This document shows positions 31,583 through 39,774 of a stretch of 64,000 nucleotides of DNA, in pieces. Where the stretch lies: positions 248,001-312,000 of the forward strand of contig JBCBNV010000005.1 of assembly GCA_039821605.1 (NCBI GenBank). Direction: 5' to 3'. Origin of the DNA: CALBPI01 sp039821605 (GTDB taxonomy: Bacteria > Pseudomonadota > Gammaproteobacteria > Steroidobacterales > Woeseiaceae). The position numbers and the translations under genes are program-made. How positions within the stretch are numbered: position 1 is the first letter of the stretch; each line of letters opens with the position of its first letter. Below the pieces are notes generated by a model, which was not told where the DNA came from, did not search any database, and was given only the letters and a program-made list of their open reading frames with translations.

Positions 31583-33952
31583 ATGAAACGTAACCAGGCC
31601 TTGTATTCGGCCGTAGCTGCCGCACTGGCAACCGGCGTAGCCGGCCCAGCAGTGGCCCAGGAAGAACAAGCACTCGACGAGATTGTCGTCGAAGGCTCGT
31701 TGAACAGTCTGCCGACGCAGGACGTCGGTTCGGTATTCGGGCTCGACAAGACCCTGCTCGAGACGCCCCGTTCGGCATCGACGATCAGTGCCGACCAGAT
31801 CGCGCGTTTCGACATCCGCGACATTGACGAGCTCGTCACGCTGTCGCCGGGTGTGTTCACCCAATCGTTCTTCGGCGTTGCGGGTTCGCTCGACGTGCGC
31901 GGCACGGCCGGTGAGACCTACTTCCGTGGCATCCGTCGCCTCGACAACCCGGGCAACTACCCCACGCCCATCGGCGCCTCGGACCGCATCGACATCGTCC
32001 GCGGCCCGGCCTCCGTTGTCTACGGCCCGGCCAAGATCGGCGGCTACCTGAATTTCGTACCGAAGTCGTCGCGTGCTGACGGCGGCCAGTACCTCGACGA
32101 AACCGAGGGCGCCATCTCCTACACGACGGGTTCGTGGGACAAAGCCATCGTAACGGCAGAAGTGGGCGGTCCGGGCGAAGCCTTCGGCCGCGAGTTCGGC
32201 TACTACGGTTACGCCGAGATCGAAGACTCCGGCAGCTTCTACCAGAACACGCAGACCGACCAGACACTGCTGCAGCTCGCCATTGACCACGACGTCAACG
32301 AAGCGCTGCACATCCAGTTCGGGGGCATGTACCACCGCTACGAAGGTAACCAGATCGCGGGCTGGAACCGCCTGACCCAGGACCTCATCGACAACGGCAC
32401 CTACATCACGGGTACCGCGCAGCCGCTCGACACGGACGGTGACGGCTCGATCTCGCACGCCGAATACAACGTCGCCGGCATCAGTCAGTTCTTTGTGGAC
32501 CCCGGTTCCGTGACGCAGGCCGACATCAACCCGCTGTCGGCATTGGTCAACCCTGGCACGGCGCAGCTCGACGAGAGCCAGGTCCTCGTGGCACCCGATG
32601 ACACGCTCGAAAACGACGTGTTGACGCTGTACTTCGACGCGATCTGGAACCTCGAAAGCGGCTGGGAGATCAAGAACCAGCTGTTCTACGAGGGCTACGA
32701 GAACCTGAACGAAAACGCCTACGGCTTCTCGCAGTTCCACGACTCGCACGTCATCGAAGACAAGCTCGTGATCCAGAACACCTGGGACCTCGATGGTCTG
32801 TCTGCCACCTTGCAGGTCTCGCCCTCGCTGCGGTTCACGGACTTCAGCCATGGCAGTGACTTCATCAACGAGTACTTCGACCGCCGTGACCTGACCGGTC
32901 CATCGACGGCGCTTGACCGTCGCCTGCTGGCCACGCGAAGCGGCACGGACTACGCCGACCGCTTCGACGGTGACTACACGAACTGGGGCCTCGCGGTTGT
33001 CGGCGATTTCGTCTTCGACAACGGCTTCTCGGCACTGCTGGGCGTGCGTTACGACGACATCGATGTCGAAAGCACCAGCGTTGACGCCGACCTCGGCATC
33101 TTTGGTGATGGCGACGCGGAAACGGTTACGGACAACGAGACGGGTACGTCCTGGACGGCCAGCCTGTCGTGGGAATCGCCAGTCGGCATCATTCCCTACG
33201 TGACGTTCTCGGAGCAGTCCACAGTCATCGCCGGCCAGGGCGCCGAGATTCAGACGGGCGCCATTGCGGACAACGCTTGGTTTGACCAGTCGGAGCTGCA
33301 GGAATTCGGCATCAAGGGCAGCTTCCTCGATGACAGCCTGTACCTCGCGCTCTCGGTCTACGAGCAGGAGCGTACGGACTTCAATGCGCAGGCGATCGTC
33401 ACGAACCAGAGTAACCGTACCGAGGGCGCCGAGTTTGAAGCGCGCTGGGTGGTCAACGAGAATCTGGTCCTGACCTTCGGCTACACCAACATCGAAGTCA
33501 CGAACCTGAACACGGTCGAGAACGGCAGCCGCTTCAGCTTCTTCGGCGCGGATGACCTGCCGCAGATCGACCCGACCACGCTGTACGGTGGCCAGGCGAT
33601 CGGTATTGTCTTTGCTCCGGACGAAGCGGCCGCACGTCGCGCGGGCATGCCTGAGAACATCTACTCGTTCACGGGCACCTACGCGTTTGACAACGGTATC
33701 GCGATCAACGCGAGCATCGTCGACGTCGAGTCTGTAAAATCGGGCTTCTCTCAGGCCGTCGAGCTGCCGGCTTACACGCTCGTCAACATGGGCGTGGTCT
33801 ACGAGACGGAGAGCTGGACCTTCGCGGTCACGGGCAAGAACCTGACGGACGAGCGCTACTTCCGCGCGAACTTCCCGAACCTGTTCGGCTCGCAGATCGT
33901 CCTGCCGGAGCTGCCGCGCAACTGGCAGGCCAGCCTCAAGTTCAACTTCTAA
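31583..33952 (+). CDS. TonB-dependent outer-membrane receptor, probably for purines
   Basis: A 789-residue TonB-dependent receptor. After a signal peptide (about 1-25, ending GPAVAQE) come a TonB box-like DEIVVEG, the plug domain (TPRSASTISADQIARF, VRGTAGETYFRGIRR, IDIVRGPASVVYGPAKIGG) and a 22-strand-type barrel ending in LKFNF. The plug resembles siderophore-type receptors, but the flanking genes all handle purines, so nucleoside or nucleobase uptake is a reasonable inference. The ATG at 31583 has GAGGAGG upstream. A strong terminator follows. Confidence 0.88.
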   Translation: MKRNQALYSAVAAALATGVAGPAVAQEEQALDEIVVEGSLNSLPTQDVGSVFGLDKTLLETPRSASTISADQIARFDIRDIDELVTLSPGVFTQSFFGVAGSLDVRGTAGETYFRGIRRLDNPGNYPTPIGASDRIDIVRGPASVVYGPAKIGGYLNFVPKSSRADGGQYLDETEGAISYTTGSWDKAIVTAEVGGPGEAFGREFGYYGYAEIEDSGSFYQNTQTDQTLLQLAIDHDVNEALHIQFGGMYHRYEGNQIAGWNRLTQDLIDNGTYITGTAQPLDTDGDGSISHAEYNVAGISQFFVDPGSVTQADINPLSALVNPGTAQLDESQVLVAPDDTLENDVLTLYFDAIWNLESGWEIKNQLFYEGYENLNENAYGFSQFHDSHVIEDKLVIQNTWDLDGLSATLQVSPSLRFTDFSHGSDFINEYFDRRDLTGPSTALDRRLLATRSGTDYADRFDGDYTNWGLAVVGDFVFDNGFSALLGVRYDDIDVESTSVDADLGIFGDGDAETVTDNETGTSWTASLSWESPVGIIPYVTFSEQSTVIAGQGAEIQTGAIADNAWFDQSELQEFGIKGSFLDDSLYLALSVYEQERTDFNAQAIVTNQSNRTEGAEFEARWVVNENLVLTFGYTNIEVTNLNTVENGSRFSFFGADDLPQIDPTTLYGGQAIGIVFAPDEAAARRAGMPENIYSFTGTYAFDNGIAINASIVDVESVKSGFSQAVELPAYTLVNMGVVYETESWTFAVTGKNLTDERYFRANFPNLFGSQIVLPELPRNWQASLKFNF

Positions 33953-33974
33953 GCGAAGGCGAGCTTGCAAGGAC

Positions 33975-34010
33975 AAGGCCCGGGCAGTACTGCTGCCCGG
34001 GCCTTTTTTA
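33975..34010 (+). terminator. Rho-independent terminator of the receptor gene
   Basis: AAGGCCCGGGCAG pairs with CTGCCCGGGCCTT around a five-base loop and is followed by a T-run (TTTTTTA). A partial second copy of this sequence is found at 34802-34840. Confidence 0.9.
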
Positions 34011-34028
34011 TTGTCTGACGGAGAGACC

Positions 34029-34190
34029 ATGTATTCGATTCGCCGCGCCGGACTTGGCGCACTGTCACTACTGGTCCTGGTCCTGGCGGGCTGCGCCGCC
34101 ACCCCCGGGCCCGAACCTGTCACCCCCAAAGTCGTCATCGTCACGATGTTCGAACGCGGCGCCGATCACGGCGACGCGCCCGGCGAATGA
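34029..34190 (+). pseudogene. Truncated NUP-family lipoprotein (5' remnant)
   Basis: An open frame of 53 codons with a good lipoprotein signal (LVLVLAGC) and then VTPKVVIVTMFERGADHGD before an early stop. It matches the first 50 residues of the full-length NUP protein at 35297. Bases 34123-34187 are identical to 35379-35443 except for one position, while the signal peptides differ. Everything after APGE is missing and unrelated, lower-GC sequence follows, so this is a broken paralogue. Confidence 0.85.
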
Positions 34191-34265
34191 CTGCGCGTAA
34201 GCCGCGAACACGCACGACGGATCTCATAGACTGCGTAATCATCTACAAAGAGATCTGATCAAGCC

Positions 34266-34739
34266 ATGACAAAGAAGCGTGAGACGCGGTATGACAAATT
34301 GCTCGCGTGCGCCCGATTCGCAGAAGCCGCGTTCGACGTCGATACAGACGATCAAACGCGACCTGTGGCCAAAGAAGTCTCGAATTTCCGCCGAGTTCTT
34401 GAGGACGTTGCCCCGAACATCCCCAAGTCGGCGATAGCTAAGGCCAGCGTAACGTCATTTTTTGAATTGATTTCAGGGCAGGAAGTTGTATTCCCAGCAT
34501 GTAGAGAAAATGCGATTTGGCATGCGTCGAGAAAAAGCGTTGCGTTTTTCTTCGAGCGGTTTCCGGATTTCCTCGAGCAGCGCGAGCGCACTCTTGCAAA
34601 CGTGATCCGTCGAAAACGCGTCATCAACGAATATGAGTTTCACCTCATACAAGATGCTATCTACAAGCTGGAAGCCATGGACGGCGACCAAAAGCTGCTA
34701 AAGCTCTTGTACCGCTTATCGGACAATGCAGAATTTTGA
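34266..34739 (+). CDS. Protein of unknown function in a lower-GC insert
   Basis: A 157-residue, highly charged, mostly helical protein with no signal peptide or membrane segment. I do not recognise the family. Its codon use and composition (close to half G+C, with AAA, TTT and ATA codons frequent) differ from all neighbours. It occupies the stretch between a truncated NUP gene and a partial terminator copy, so it looks like acquired DNA. No toxin, transposase or nuclease motif is visible. Confidence 0.6.
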   Translation: MTKKRETRYDKLLACARFAEAAFDVDTDDQTRPVAKEVSNFRRVLEDVAPNIPKSAIAKASVTSFFELISGQEVVFPACRENAIWHASRKSVAFFFERFPDFLEQRERTLANVIRRKRVINEYEFHLIQDAIYKLEAMDGDQKLLKLLYRLSDNAEF

Positions 34740-34801
34740 AGTTGTACACGGAAAAGGGCGACATGCTCGAATGGACAGACGCTCTGTTCGAGATCCATTA
34801 A

Positions 34802-34840
34802 GGACAAGGCCCGGGCAGTGCCGCTGCCCAGCCTTTTCTA
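34802..34840 (+). terminator. Degenerate copy of the receptor terminator
   Basis: Twenty bases starting AAGGACAAGG (34800-34819) are identical to 33969-33988. The second arm is CTGCCCAGCCTT, so the stem has a bulge, and the T-run is broken (TTTTCTA). It may still terminate transcription. It marks the right edge of the disturbed segment. Confidence 0.6.
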
Positions 34841-34857
34841 ACCCGAGCGTTTCTGGC

Positions 34858-35290
34858 GTGACACACAAACACAAGAAGCCGAGGCGACTGCGAGCGGGCG
34901 ACCGCATCGCGATGGTCTCACCGTCCTGGGGCGGCCCAAGCGTGTTTCCCGCGGTTTGCGAGCTTGGTCTCAAGGCGATCCGGGACGTACTCGGACTCGA
35001 ACCCGTGGAGTTGCCGACAGCGCGGATGGACGCCGCATCGCTCGCCAAGAGCCCGCAGGCCCAGGCCCTGGGTAGTGACTACCGCGCACTACACGACGGC
35101 GCAGCAGCAAGAGCTAGCCGAAGTGGTCCGCCAGGTCGTGGTCGAGCAATATGGTCGGACCGATGTTCCCATCGTCTTGCACGCCGATGTGCGACACACC
35201 GACCCTCAGTGGCTCGTGCCCTTCGGCATCGAAGCGGAGATCGCCTCGACGGATCAACGCATCTCTCTGATTGACTCGATTTTCGGATAA
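34858..35290 (+). pseudogene. Remnant of an LD-carboxypeptidase (S66) gene
   Basis: From the GTG at 34858 the frame encodes an S66-like N-terminus (RLRAGDRIAMVSPSWGGPS, VFPAVCELGLKAIRD) to about 35070. The C-terminus continues in another frame (ADVRHTDPQWLVPFGIEAEI) to the stop at 35290. Together these give only about 140 of the usual 300-plus residues; the catalytic centre between them is gone. So the gene has an internal deletion with a frameshift. The functional enzyme trims muropeptides or cleaves microcin-like conjugates. Confidence 0.8.
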
Positions 35291-35296
35291 CCACCA

Positions 35297-36361
35297 ATGA
35301 CGCGACTGCTTTTCGGACTCTTCATCCTCATCGCAATGACCTCGGGTTGTACGACAGTCTCGAATCCCGCACCCGTGGCCCCCAAAGTCGTCATCGTCAC
35401 GATGTTCGAACGCGGCGCCGATCGCGGCGACGCGCCCGGCGAATTCCAGCTCTGGAACGAACGCCGCAATCTCGATGCCGTGGTCTACCCCGCCGTCGCG
35501 CACCATGACCTGCACTACAACCCCGACTCGGGTCTGCTCGGCGTTGTCACGGGCATCGGTACGGCGCGCGCCGCGGCCTCGATTATGGCGCTGGGCATGG
35601 ACCCGCGCTTTGACGTGTCAGAGAGCTACTGGCTCATCGTCGGCATCTCGGGCTTCGATCCCGAGGACGCCTCCATCGGCTCTGCCGCCTGGGCAGAATG
35701 GCTCGTCGACGGCGACATCTCGCACGAGATCGACGCACGCGAGAAACCTGACGACTGGGAATGGGGCTACATCGCGCGCTACATCAAGACGCCGTTCGAA
35801 ACCCCGCGACGCGATCCGCGCGGCGAGCTCTACCGGCTCAACCCGGCGCTCGTGGACTGGGCGTTCGAGCTGACCAAGGACACGCCGCTGCCCGACAACG
35901 ATGAGTTGGCAGCGACACGCGCCCGCTACACAGAGCACCCCAATGCACAACGCGCACCCTTCGTGCTGCGCGGCGACCACCTCGCCGCCTCCACGTTCTG
36001 GCACGGCGAGATCCTCAATGGCTGGGCCAATGCCTGGGTCGACTGGTGGACCGAAGGCGACGGCGAGTTTGTGTCCTCCGCCATGGAGGAGACGGGCACG
36101 ATGCAGTCCATCACCTGGCTCGCGCAGACGGGGCGCGCCGATCCCAGGCGTGTGCTGTCGTTACGAACGGCCAGCAACTACGTGATGCCGCCGCCCGGCG
36201 TGACGGCCGCCGACAACCTGCTCGCAGAAAACGAAGGCTACAGCGGGCTCGAAATCGCGCTCGAATCGGCCTACCGCGTGGGCTCTGTGGTCGTCGATAC
36301 GCTGCTGGCCGACTGGCAGCGCTACCGCGCTTGTGTGCCGGGCGACCCCTGCAACGACTAG
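35297..36361 (+). CDS. NUP-family purine nucleoside lipoprotein
   Basis: A 354-residue protein of the NUP family (named after a yeast purine nucleoside permease; the fold belongs to the nucleoside phosphorylase superfamily). A lipobox (MTSGC, Cys18) anchors it. Conserved blocks are KVVIVTMFERGADRGD, GVVTGIGTARAAASIMALG, GISGFDPEDASIGSAAWA, GEILNGWANAW and ETGTMQSITW, which suggest a nucleoside-binding or cleaving site in the periplasm rather than a membrane channel. It follows the S66 remnant by six bases and converges with the AzgA gene. Confidence 0.88.
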   Translation: MTRLLFGLFILIAMTSGCTTVSNPAPVAPKVVIVTMFERGADRGDAPGEFQLWNERRNLDAVVYPAVAHHDLHYNPDSGLLGVVTGIGTARAAASIMALGMDPRFDVSESYWLIVGISGFDPEDASIGSAAWAEWLVDGDISHEIDAREKPDDWEWGYIARYIKTPFETPRRDPRGELYRLNPALVDWAFELTKDTPLPDNDELAATRARYTEHPNAQRAPFVLRGDHLAASTFWHGEILNGWANAWVDWWTEGDGEFVSSAMEETGTMQSITWLAQTGRADPRRVLSLRTASNYVMPPPGVTAADNLLAENEGYSGLEIALESAYRVGSVVVDTLLADWQRYRACVPGDPCND

Positions 36362-37660
36362 CTACAGGAACACGTACTTGGCGCCAAAAATGGCCGCAAT
36401 GACGTACACGGCAGCCGGGCACTGCGCCGGACGCCCCGAAGCCACCTTGATGATGGCGTAGCTCAGAAAGCCGAGGCCGATGCCGTCGGCTATCGAAAAT
36501 GTCAGCGGCATGGCCACGGCGGCCAGGACCGCCGGTGCACTCTCGGTGATGTCGCTCCAGTCGAGGTCGGCAAGGCTGCGCGCCATGAGGCAGGCCACAA
36601 ACAGCAGCGCGGACGCCGTCGCATAGGCCGGCACACTCGCCGCGAGCGGCGCAAGGAACACGCAGGCCAGGAACAGCAGGCCAACGGTCACGGCCGTAAG
36701 GCCCGTGCGCCCGCCCGCCTCGACGCCGGCGGCGCTCTCGATGTAGCTCGTCGTCGAGGACGTCCCCGCGAGCGCGCCCACGACGGTCGCACCCGAGTCT
36801 GCAAACAGCGCGCCGCGCAGCCGGGGCAGCTTGCCCTCGGTGTCGAGCAGTTTGGCGCGAGTCGCCACACCCACAAGCGTGCCTGCTGTGTCGAAGACAT
36901 CGACGATCAGAAACGACAGGATCACTGTGACCATCGACAGCGTCATGGCGCCGGCAATATCGAGCTGACCCAGCACGGGCAGCCAGGCGGGCGGCGCCGA
37001 GAACACGCCGCCGAACGCGACTTCGCCCGTGATCCAGCCCACGGCGGCGGCAACGAGGATGCCGATGACAACGGCACCACGAATGCCCCGTGCCGTGAGC
37101 GCCACGATGAGCCCGAAGCCCGCCAGCATCATGAGCGGCTCGAACTGCGTCAGCGCGCCAAGTGATGTGAGCGTGGCGGCATCGTCAACGACGATGCCCG
37201 CATTCTTGAGCGCGATGTAACCCAGGAACAGGCCGATACCCGCAGCAATACCCAGCTTGAGATTGCGCGGAATCGAATTCACGAGCCACTCGCGAAACGG
37301 CACGATGCTCAGGAACACGAAGAACACGCCCGAGATAAACACGGCGCCCAGTGCCGTCTCCCAGGAGTGTCCGCCCGCAATGACCACCGAGAACGTGAAG
37401 AACGCGTTCTGGCCCATACCGGGCGCAAGCGCAATCGGGTAGTTGGCGAGCACCCCCATGGCGATCGAGCCTACGGCTGCCGCGACACAGGTCGCCACAA
37501 ACACGGCACCGAAGTTCATACCGGCCTGCGACAGGATCGACGGGTTCACGATCGTGATGTAGGCCATGGCCAGAAAGGTCGTAAGCCCGGCCGTGAGCTC
37601 AGTGCCGACTTTCGTATCGTGCGCGCTGAGATCGAACCAGCGCGCCAGTGCGGCGCGCAT
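36362..37660 (-). CDS. AzgA-type guanine/hypoxanthine permease
   Basis: A 432-residue permease of the AzgA/PbuG/GhxP group in the NCS2 superfamily. Signature blocks are AYITIVNPSILSQAGM, YPIALAPGMGQNAFFTF, RNLKLGIAAGIGLFLGYIAL, VDVFDTAGTLVGVA and GTSSTTSYIESAAGVEAGGR. It imports guanine, hypoxanthine and adenine with protons. Its start overlaps the stop of the second NUP gene, coupling periplasmic base release with uptake. About 12-14 helices; length typical. Confidence 0.93.
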   Translation of the reverse strand: MRAALARWFDLSAHDTKVGTELTAGLTTFLAMAYITIVNPSILSQAGMNFGAVFVATCVAAAVGSIAMGVLANYPIALAPGMGQNAFFTFSVVIAGGHSWETALGAVFISGVFFVFLSIVPFREWLVNSIPRNLKLGIAAGIGLFLGYIALKNAGIVVDDAATLTSLGALTQFEPLMMLAGFGLIVALTARGIRGAVVIGILVAAAVGWITGEVAFGGVFSAPPAWLPVLGQLDIAGAMTLSMVTVILSFLIVDVFDTAGTLVGVATRAKLLDTEGKLPRLRGALFADSGATVVGALAGTSSTTSYIESAAGVEAGGRTGLTAVTVGLLFLACVFLAPLAASVPAYATASALLFVACLMARSLADLDWSDITESAPAVLAAVAMPLTFSIADGIGLGFLSYAIIKVASGRPAQCPAAVYVIAAIFGAKYVFL

Positions 37661-38775
37661 CAGTCGCCGGCCTCTTCGGACACGCTCGGCAAGCTATCGC
37701 GGTAGGTGTCCCAATCCGCGACAAGCGCCTGCACGACGGCGTTGCCGACGAGGAACGCGGCCTCAATCGCCGGCAGACCGTTGTCGGGGTACGGTGCGGT
37801 TTTGCTCCAAACCGCCGTTTTCCCCTCAGGCGGCATCGTGAAATTGCTGGCCGTACGCAGTACGAGCACGCGGTCCGCATCGACCTTGCCCGCACGGTCG
37901 AGCCGGTGCAGCGCCGTCAGCGTGCCGCTGTCCTCCATGTTCGACGTCATGAAGTTGGCATCGGCGCCCGCGTACAGGCGCACCCAGTCATTGGCCCAGC
38001 CGTTGAGCAGCGCGCCGTGCCAGTACGTGCTCGCCGACAGGGTGTCGCCGATGGTCACAAACGGCGGGCGCTGCGCGTTGGGGTAGCCCGCGTAGAGCTT
38101 GCGAAACTCCGAGATGCCGGGCGCATCGGCCAGCGGCACGTCCTTGCTCACCGCGTAGGCCCATTCGACGAGACCCGGGTTGAGCGTGAACTTGATGGTG
38201 TCGAGCGACCACGACCCCGACAGGTCGACAGGGTCCTGGGTGGGCTCCTTGGCGCCCAGCGGAATCAGGCCGTAGGGCCACGCGTCCGGAATCTCGCGAC
38301 CGTCGATCTCGTAGAGCAGATCGCCATCGACGACGTGCCGCGCCCAGGCCGCCGAGCCCAGAGACAAGTCGACGGGATCGCCACCCGCGATGCCAGCAAT
38401 GACCCAGTAGGCGTTCGACAGATCGAAGCGCGCGTCGGTACCCAGCGCCATGATCGAGGCCGTGGCGTTGGGAATGCCGCCGCCCGTAAGCAACGCAAGC
38501 ACGCCATCGTCATTGCCGTGCAGCGGGACTTCGCCCATGGCAAACGGGTACACGGTGTCGAGCGCCAGACGCTCAAGCCAGAGCTGCAGCTCGCCGGGCG
38601 AGTCGCCTGTGATCTCGCCACGCTCGAACATGGCAACGACCACCACCTTGATGGGTATCGCGGCATCCGTCGTCGCGCGCTCGGTCGTCGATGCTGAAGT
38701 TTCCGACGCGTCGTGCGACGCGTGGCAACCCGCCAGCAGCACGGCCGCCAGCAGTAGGCTTGGAATGTGTTTCAT
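37660..38775 (-). CDS. Second NUP-family purine nucleoside lipoprotein
   Basis: A 371-residue paralogue of the NUP lipoprotein at 35297. It has a lipobox (VLLAGC), then VVVVAMFERGEITGD, LLTGGGIPNATASIMALG, AGIAGGDPVDLSLGSAAWA, GALLNGWANDW and EDSGTLTALHRL. The ATG at 38775 begins the signal peptide; an alternative ten codons upstream is unlikely. It overlaps the AzgA start by one base. The pair reads as a periplasmic nucleoside-processing protein with its base importer. Confidence 0.88.
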   Translation of the reverse strand: MKHIPSLLLAAVLLAGCHASHDASETSASTTERATTDAAIPIKVVVVAMFERGEITGDSPGELQLWLERLALDTVYPFAMGEVPLHGNDDGVLALLTGGGIPNATASIMALGTDARFDLSNAYWVIAGIAGGDPVDLSLGSAAWARHVVDGDLLYEIDGREIPDAWPYGLIPLGAKEPTQDPVDLSGSWSLDTIKFTLNPGLVEWAYAVSKDVPLADAPGISEFRKLYAGYPNAQRPPFVTIGDTLSASTYWHGALLNGWANDWVRLYAGADANFMTSNMEDSGTLTALHRLDRAGKVDADRVLVLRTASNFTMPPEGKTAVWSKTAPYPDNGLPAIEAAFLVGNAVVQALVADWDTYRDSLPSVSEEAGD

Positions 38776-38871
38776 TGCGTTGTGGCCCTGTGTCGTTGGC
38801 ATCACGGCCGCCCCCCCGCTTCGATGGTGCGGCGCGCGCGCAGCCGTTGCAACTGCGCGCGAGACACGGGC

Positions 38872-38898
38872 AAAAAAAACCCCGGCCGAAGCCGGGGC
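38872..38898 (-). terminator. Terminator after the repetitive secreted protein gene
   Basis: On the minus strand GCCCCGGC, loop TTCG, GCCGGGG, then eight T. It ends transcription coming from 39638 and insulates the NUP-AzgA operon. Confidence 0.88.
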
Positions 38899-38969
38899 GA
38901 ATGTGAGGTACCGGTAGCGATCAGGAGAAAACGGCCGGTACCTCGAGGGGGGAAGGGTTCTACGTCGGC

Positions 38970-39638
38970 TCAGTCGTCGCCGTCCTTGCGTTCGACTTCC
39001 TGCGTACGCGTGATCTCGGTGCCGTCGGCGCGCGTCTGCGTCGATGTGCGCGTGGCGCCCGTGTCCGTGCGCTGCGCGGTCACGTCGACCGACTGCTCAC
39101 GGCCGTCGGGGGTCGTGCGGTTGCTCGCACGCGTGTAGGTCTGCGTGTCGGGATCCCACTGCGCGTTGTCGTTGCGCGTCCACTCGCCGCCGTCGGGGCC
39201 CGTGGTGACGCGGTCGCGGGTGACGCCCGTTTCAGAGTCGTAGCTCACGTCGGTGTTGCGGTTGGCCGTGCGACCGTCAGGCCCTGTCACCGTGCTATCT
39301 CGGTTGTAGCCGTTCTCGGTGCGCGACAGCGTCGAGTCCGACGTCGCCGAACGTCCGTTGGGGCCCGTGGCGCGACGTTCGGTGCGAACCGTCTGGTTGT
39401 CGCCGTCGACCGTGCGGCGCGCTTCGCGGGTCGCCGTGTTGCCGTTCCGGCCTGTGCGTGTGGTGCGACGCTCGGCCGTGTTGCCACTGCGCTTGCGCGT
39501 CGTCTTGCGGCTGGGACCGTCAGCCGATGCGTAGGCTTCAAAGCCCGGGATCGATGCCGCCCGCGTGTTGGGTGCGGCCGCGGCGCAGATCAGAATCAAG
39601 GCGCCGGTGGCGGCCAGAAGGAATCTGGACTTGTGCAT
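38970..39638 (-). CDS. Repetitive secreted Arg/Thr-rich protein
   Basis: A 222-residue exported protein. The signal peptide (1-27, FLLAATGALILICAAAA) is followed by a basic Arg/Thr/Asn-rich chain with an imperfect repeat of about 20 residues centred on TGPDGR (ATGPNGRSA, VTGPDGRTA, TTGPDGGEW, TTPDGREQ). There are no cysteines after the signal. The pattern suggests a repetitive, partly disordered or beta-helical protein; no family is recognised. GGGAG lies before the ATG at 39638; the frame upstream of that is not protein-like. A strong terminator follows and a palindrome lies upstream. Confidence 0.7.
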   Translation of the reverse strand: MHKSRFLLAATGALILICAAAAPNTRAASIPGFEAYASADGPSRKTTRKRSGNTAERRTTRTGRNGNTATREARRTVDGDNQTVRTERRATGPNGRSATSDSTLSRTENGYNRDSTVTGPDGRTANRNTDVSYDSETGVTRDRVTTGPDGGEWTRNDNAQWDPDTQTYTRASNRTTPDGREQSVDVTAQRTDTGATRTSTQTRADGTEITRTQEVERKDGDD

Positions 39639-39710
39639 GGTGTTACTCCCTGTCGGTTGTTGCGTCATTCCCGTGGCGCATTGGCGCCGGTTACCTGGAA
39701 TAACGCGCGC

Positions 39711-39725
39711 CAACCGAATCGGTTG
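39711..39725. promoter_or_regulatory. Perfect 7-1-7 palindrome before the repetitive protein gene
   Basis: CAACCGAATCGGTTG is fully symmetrical around the central A and lies 73 bases upstream of the minus-strand start codon at 39638. It could be an operator. No regulator gene is adjacent. Confidence 0.35.
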
Positions 39726-39774
39726 ACACACAGGGAGCAATTTCACATAAGACGGGATGCCTCGAGCGCGGGGA

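Noticed and set aside
31580..34144. An 854-codon open frame antisense to the TonB receptor
   Set aside because: It mirrors the receptor's codon bias in GC-rich DNA, has no protein-like composition or family motif, and the plus-strand receptor is unmistakable.
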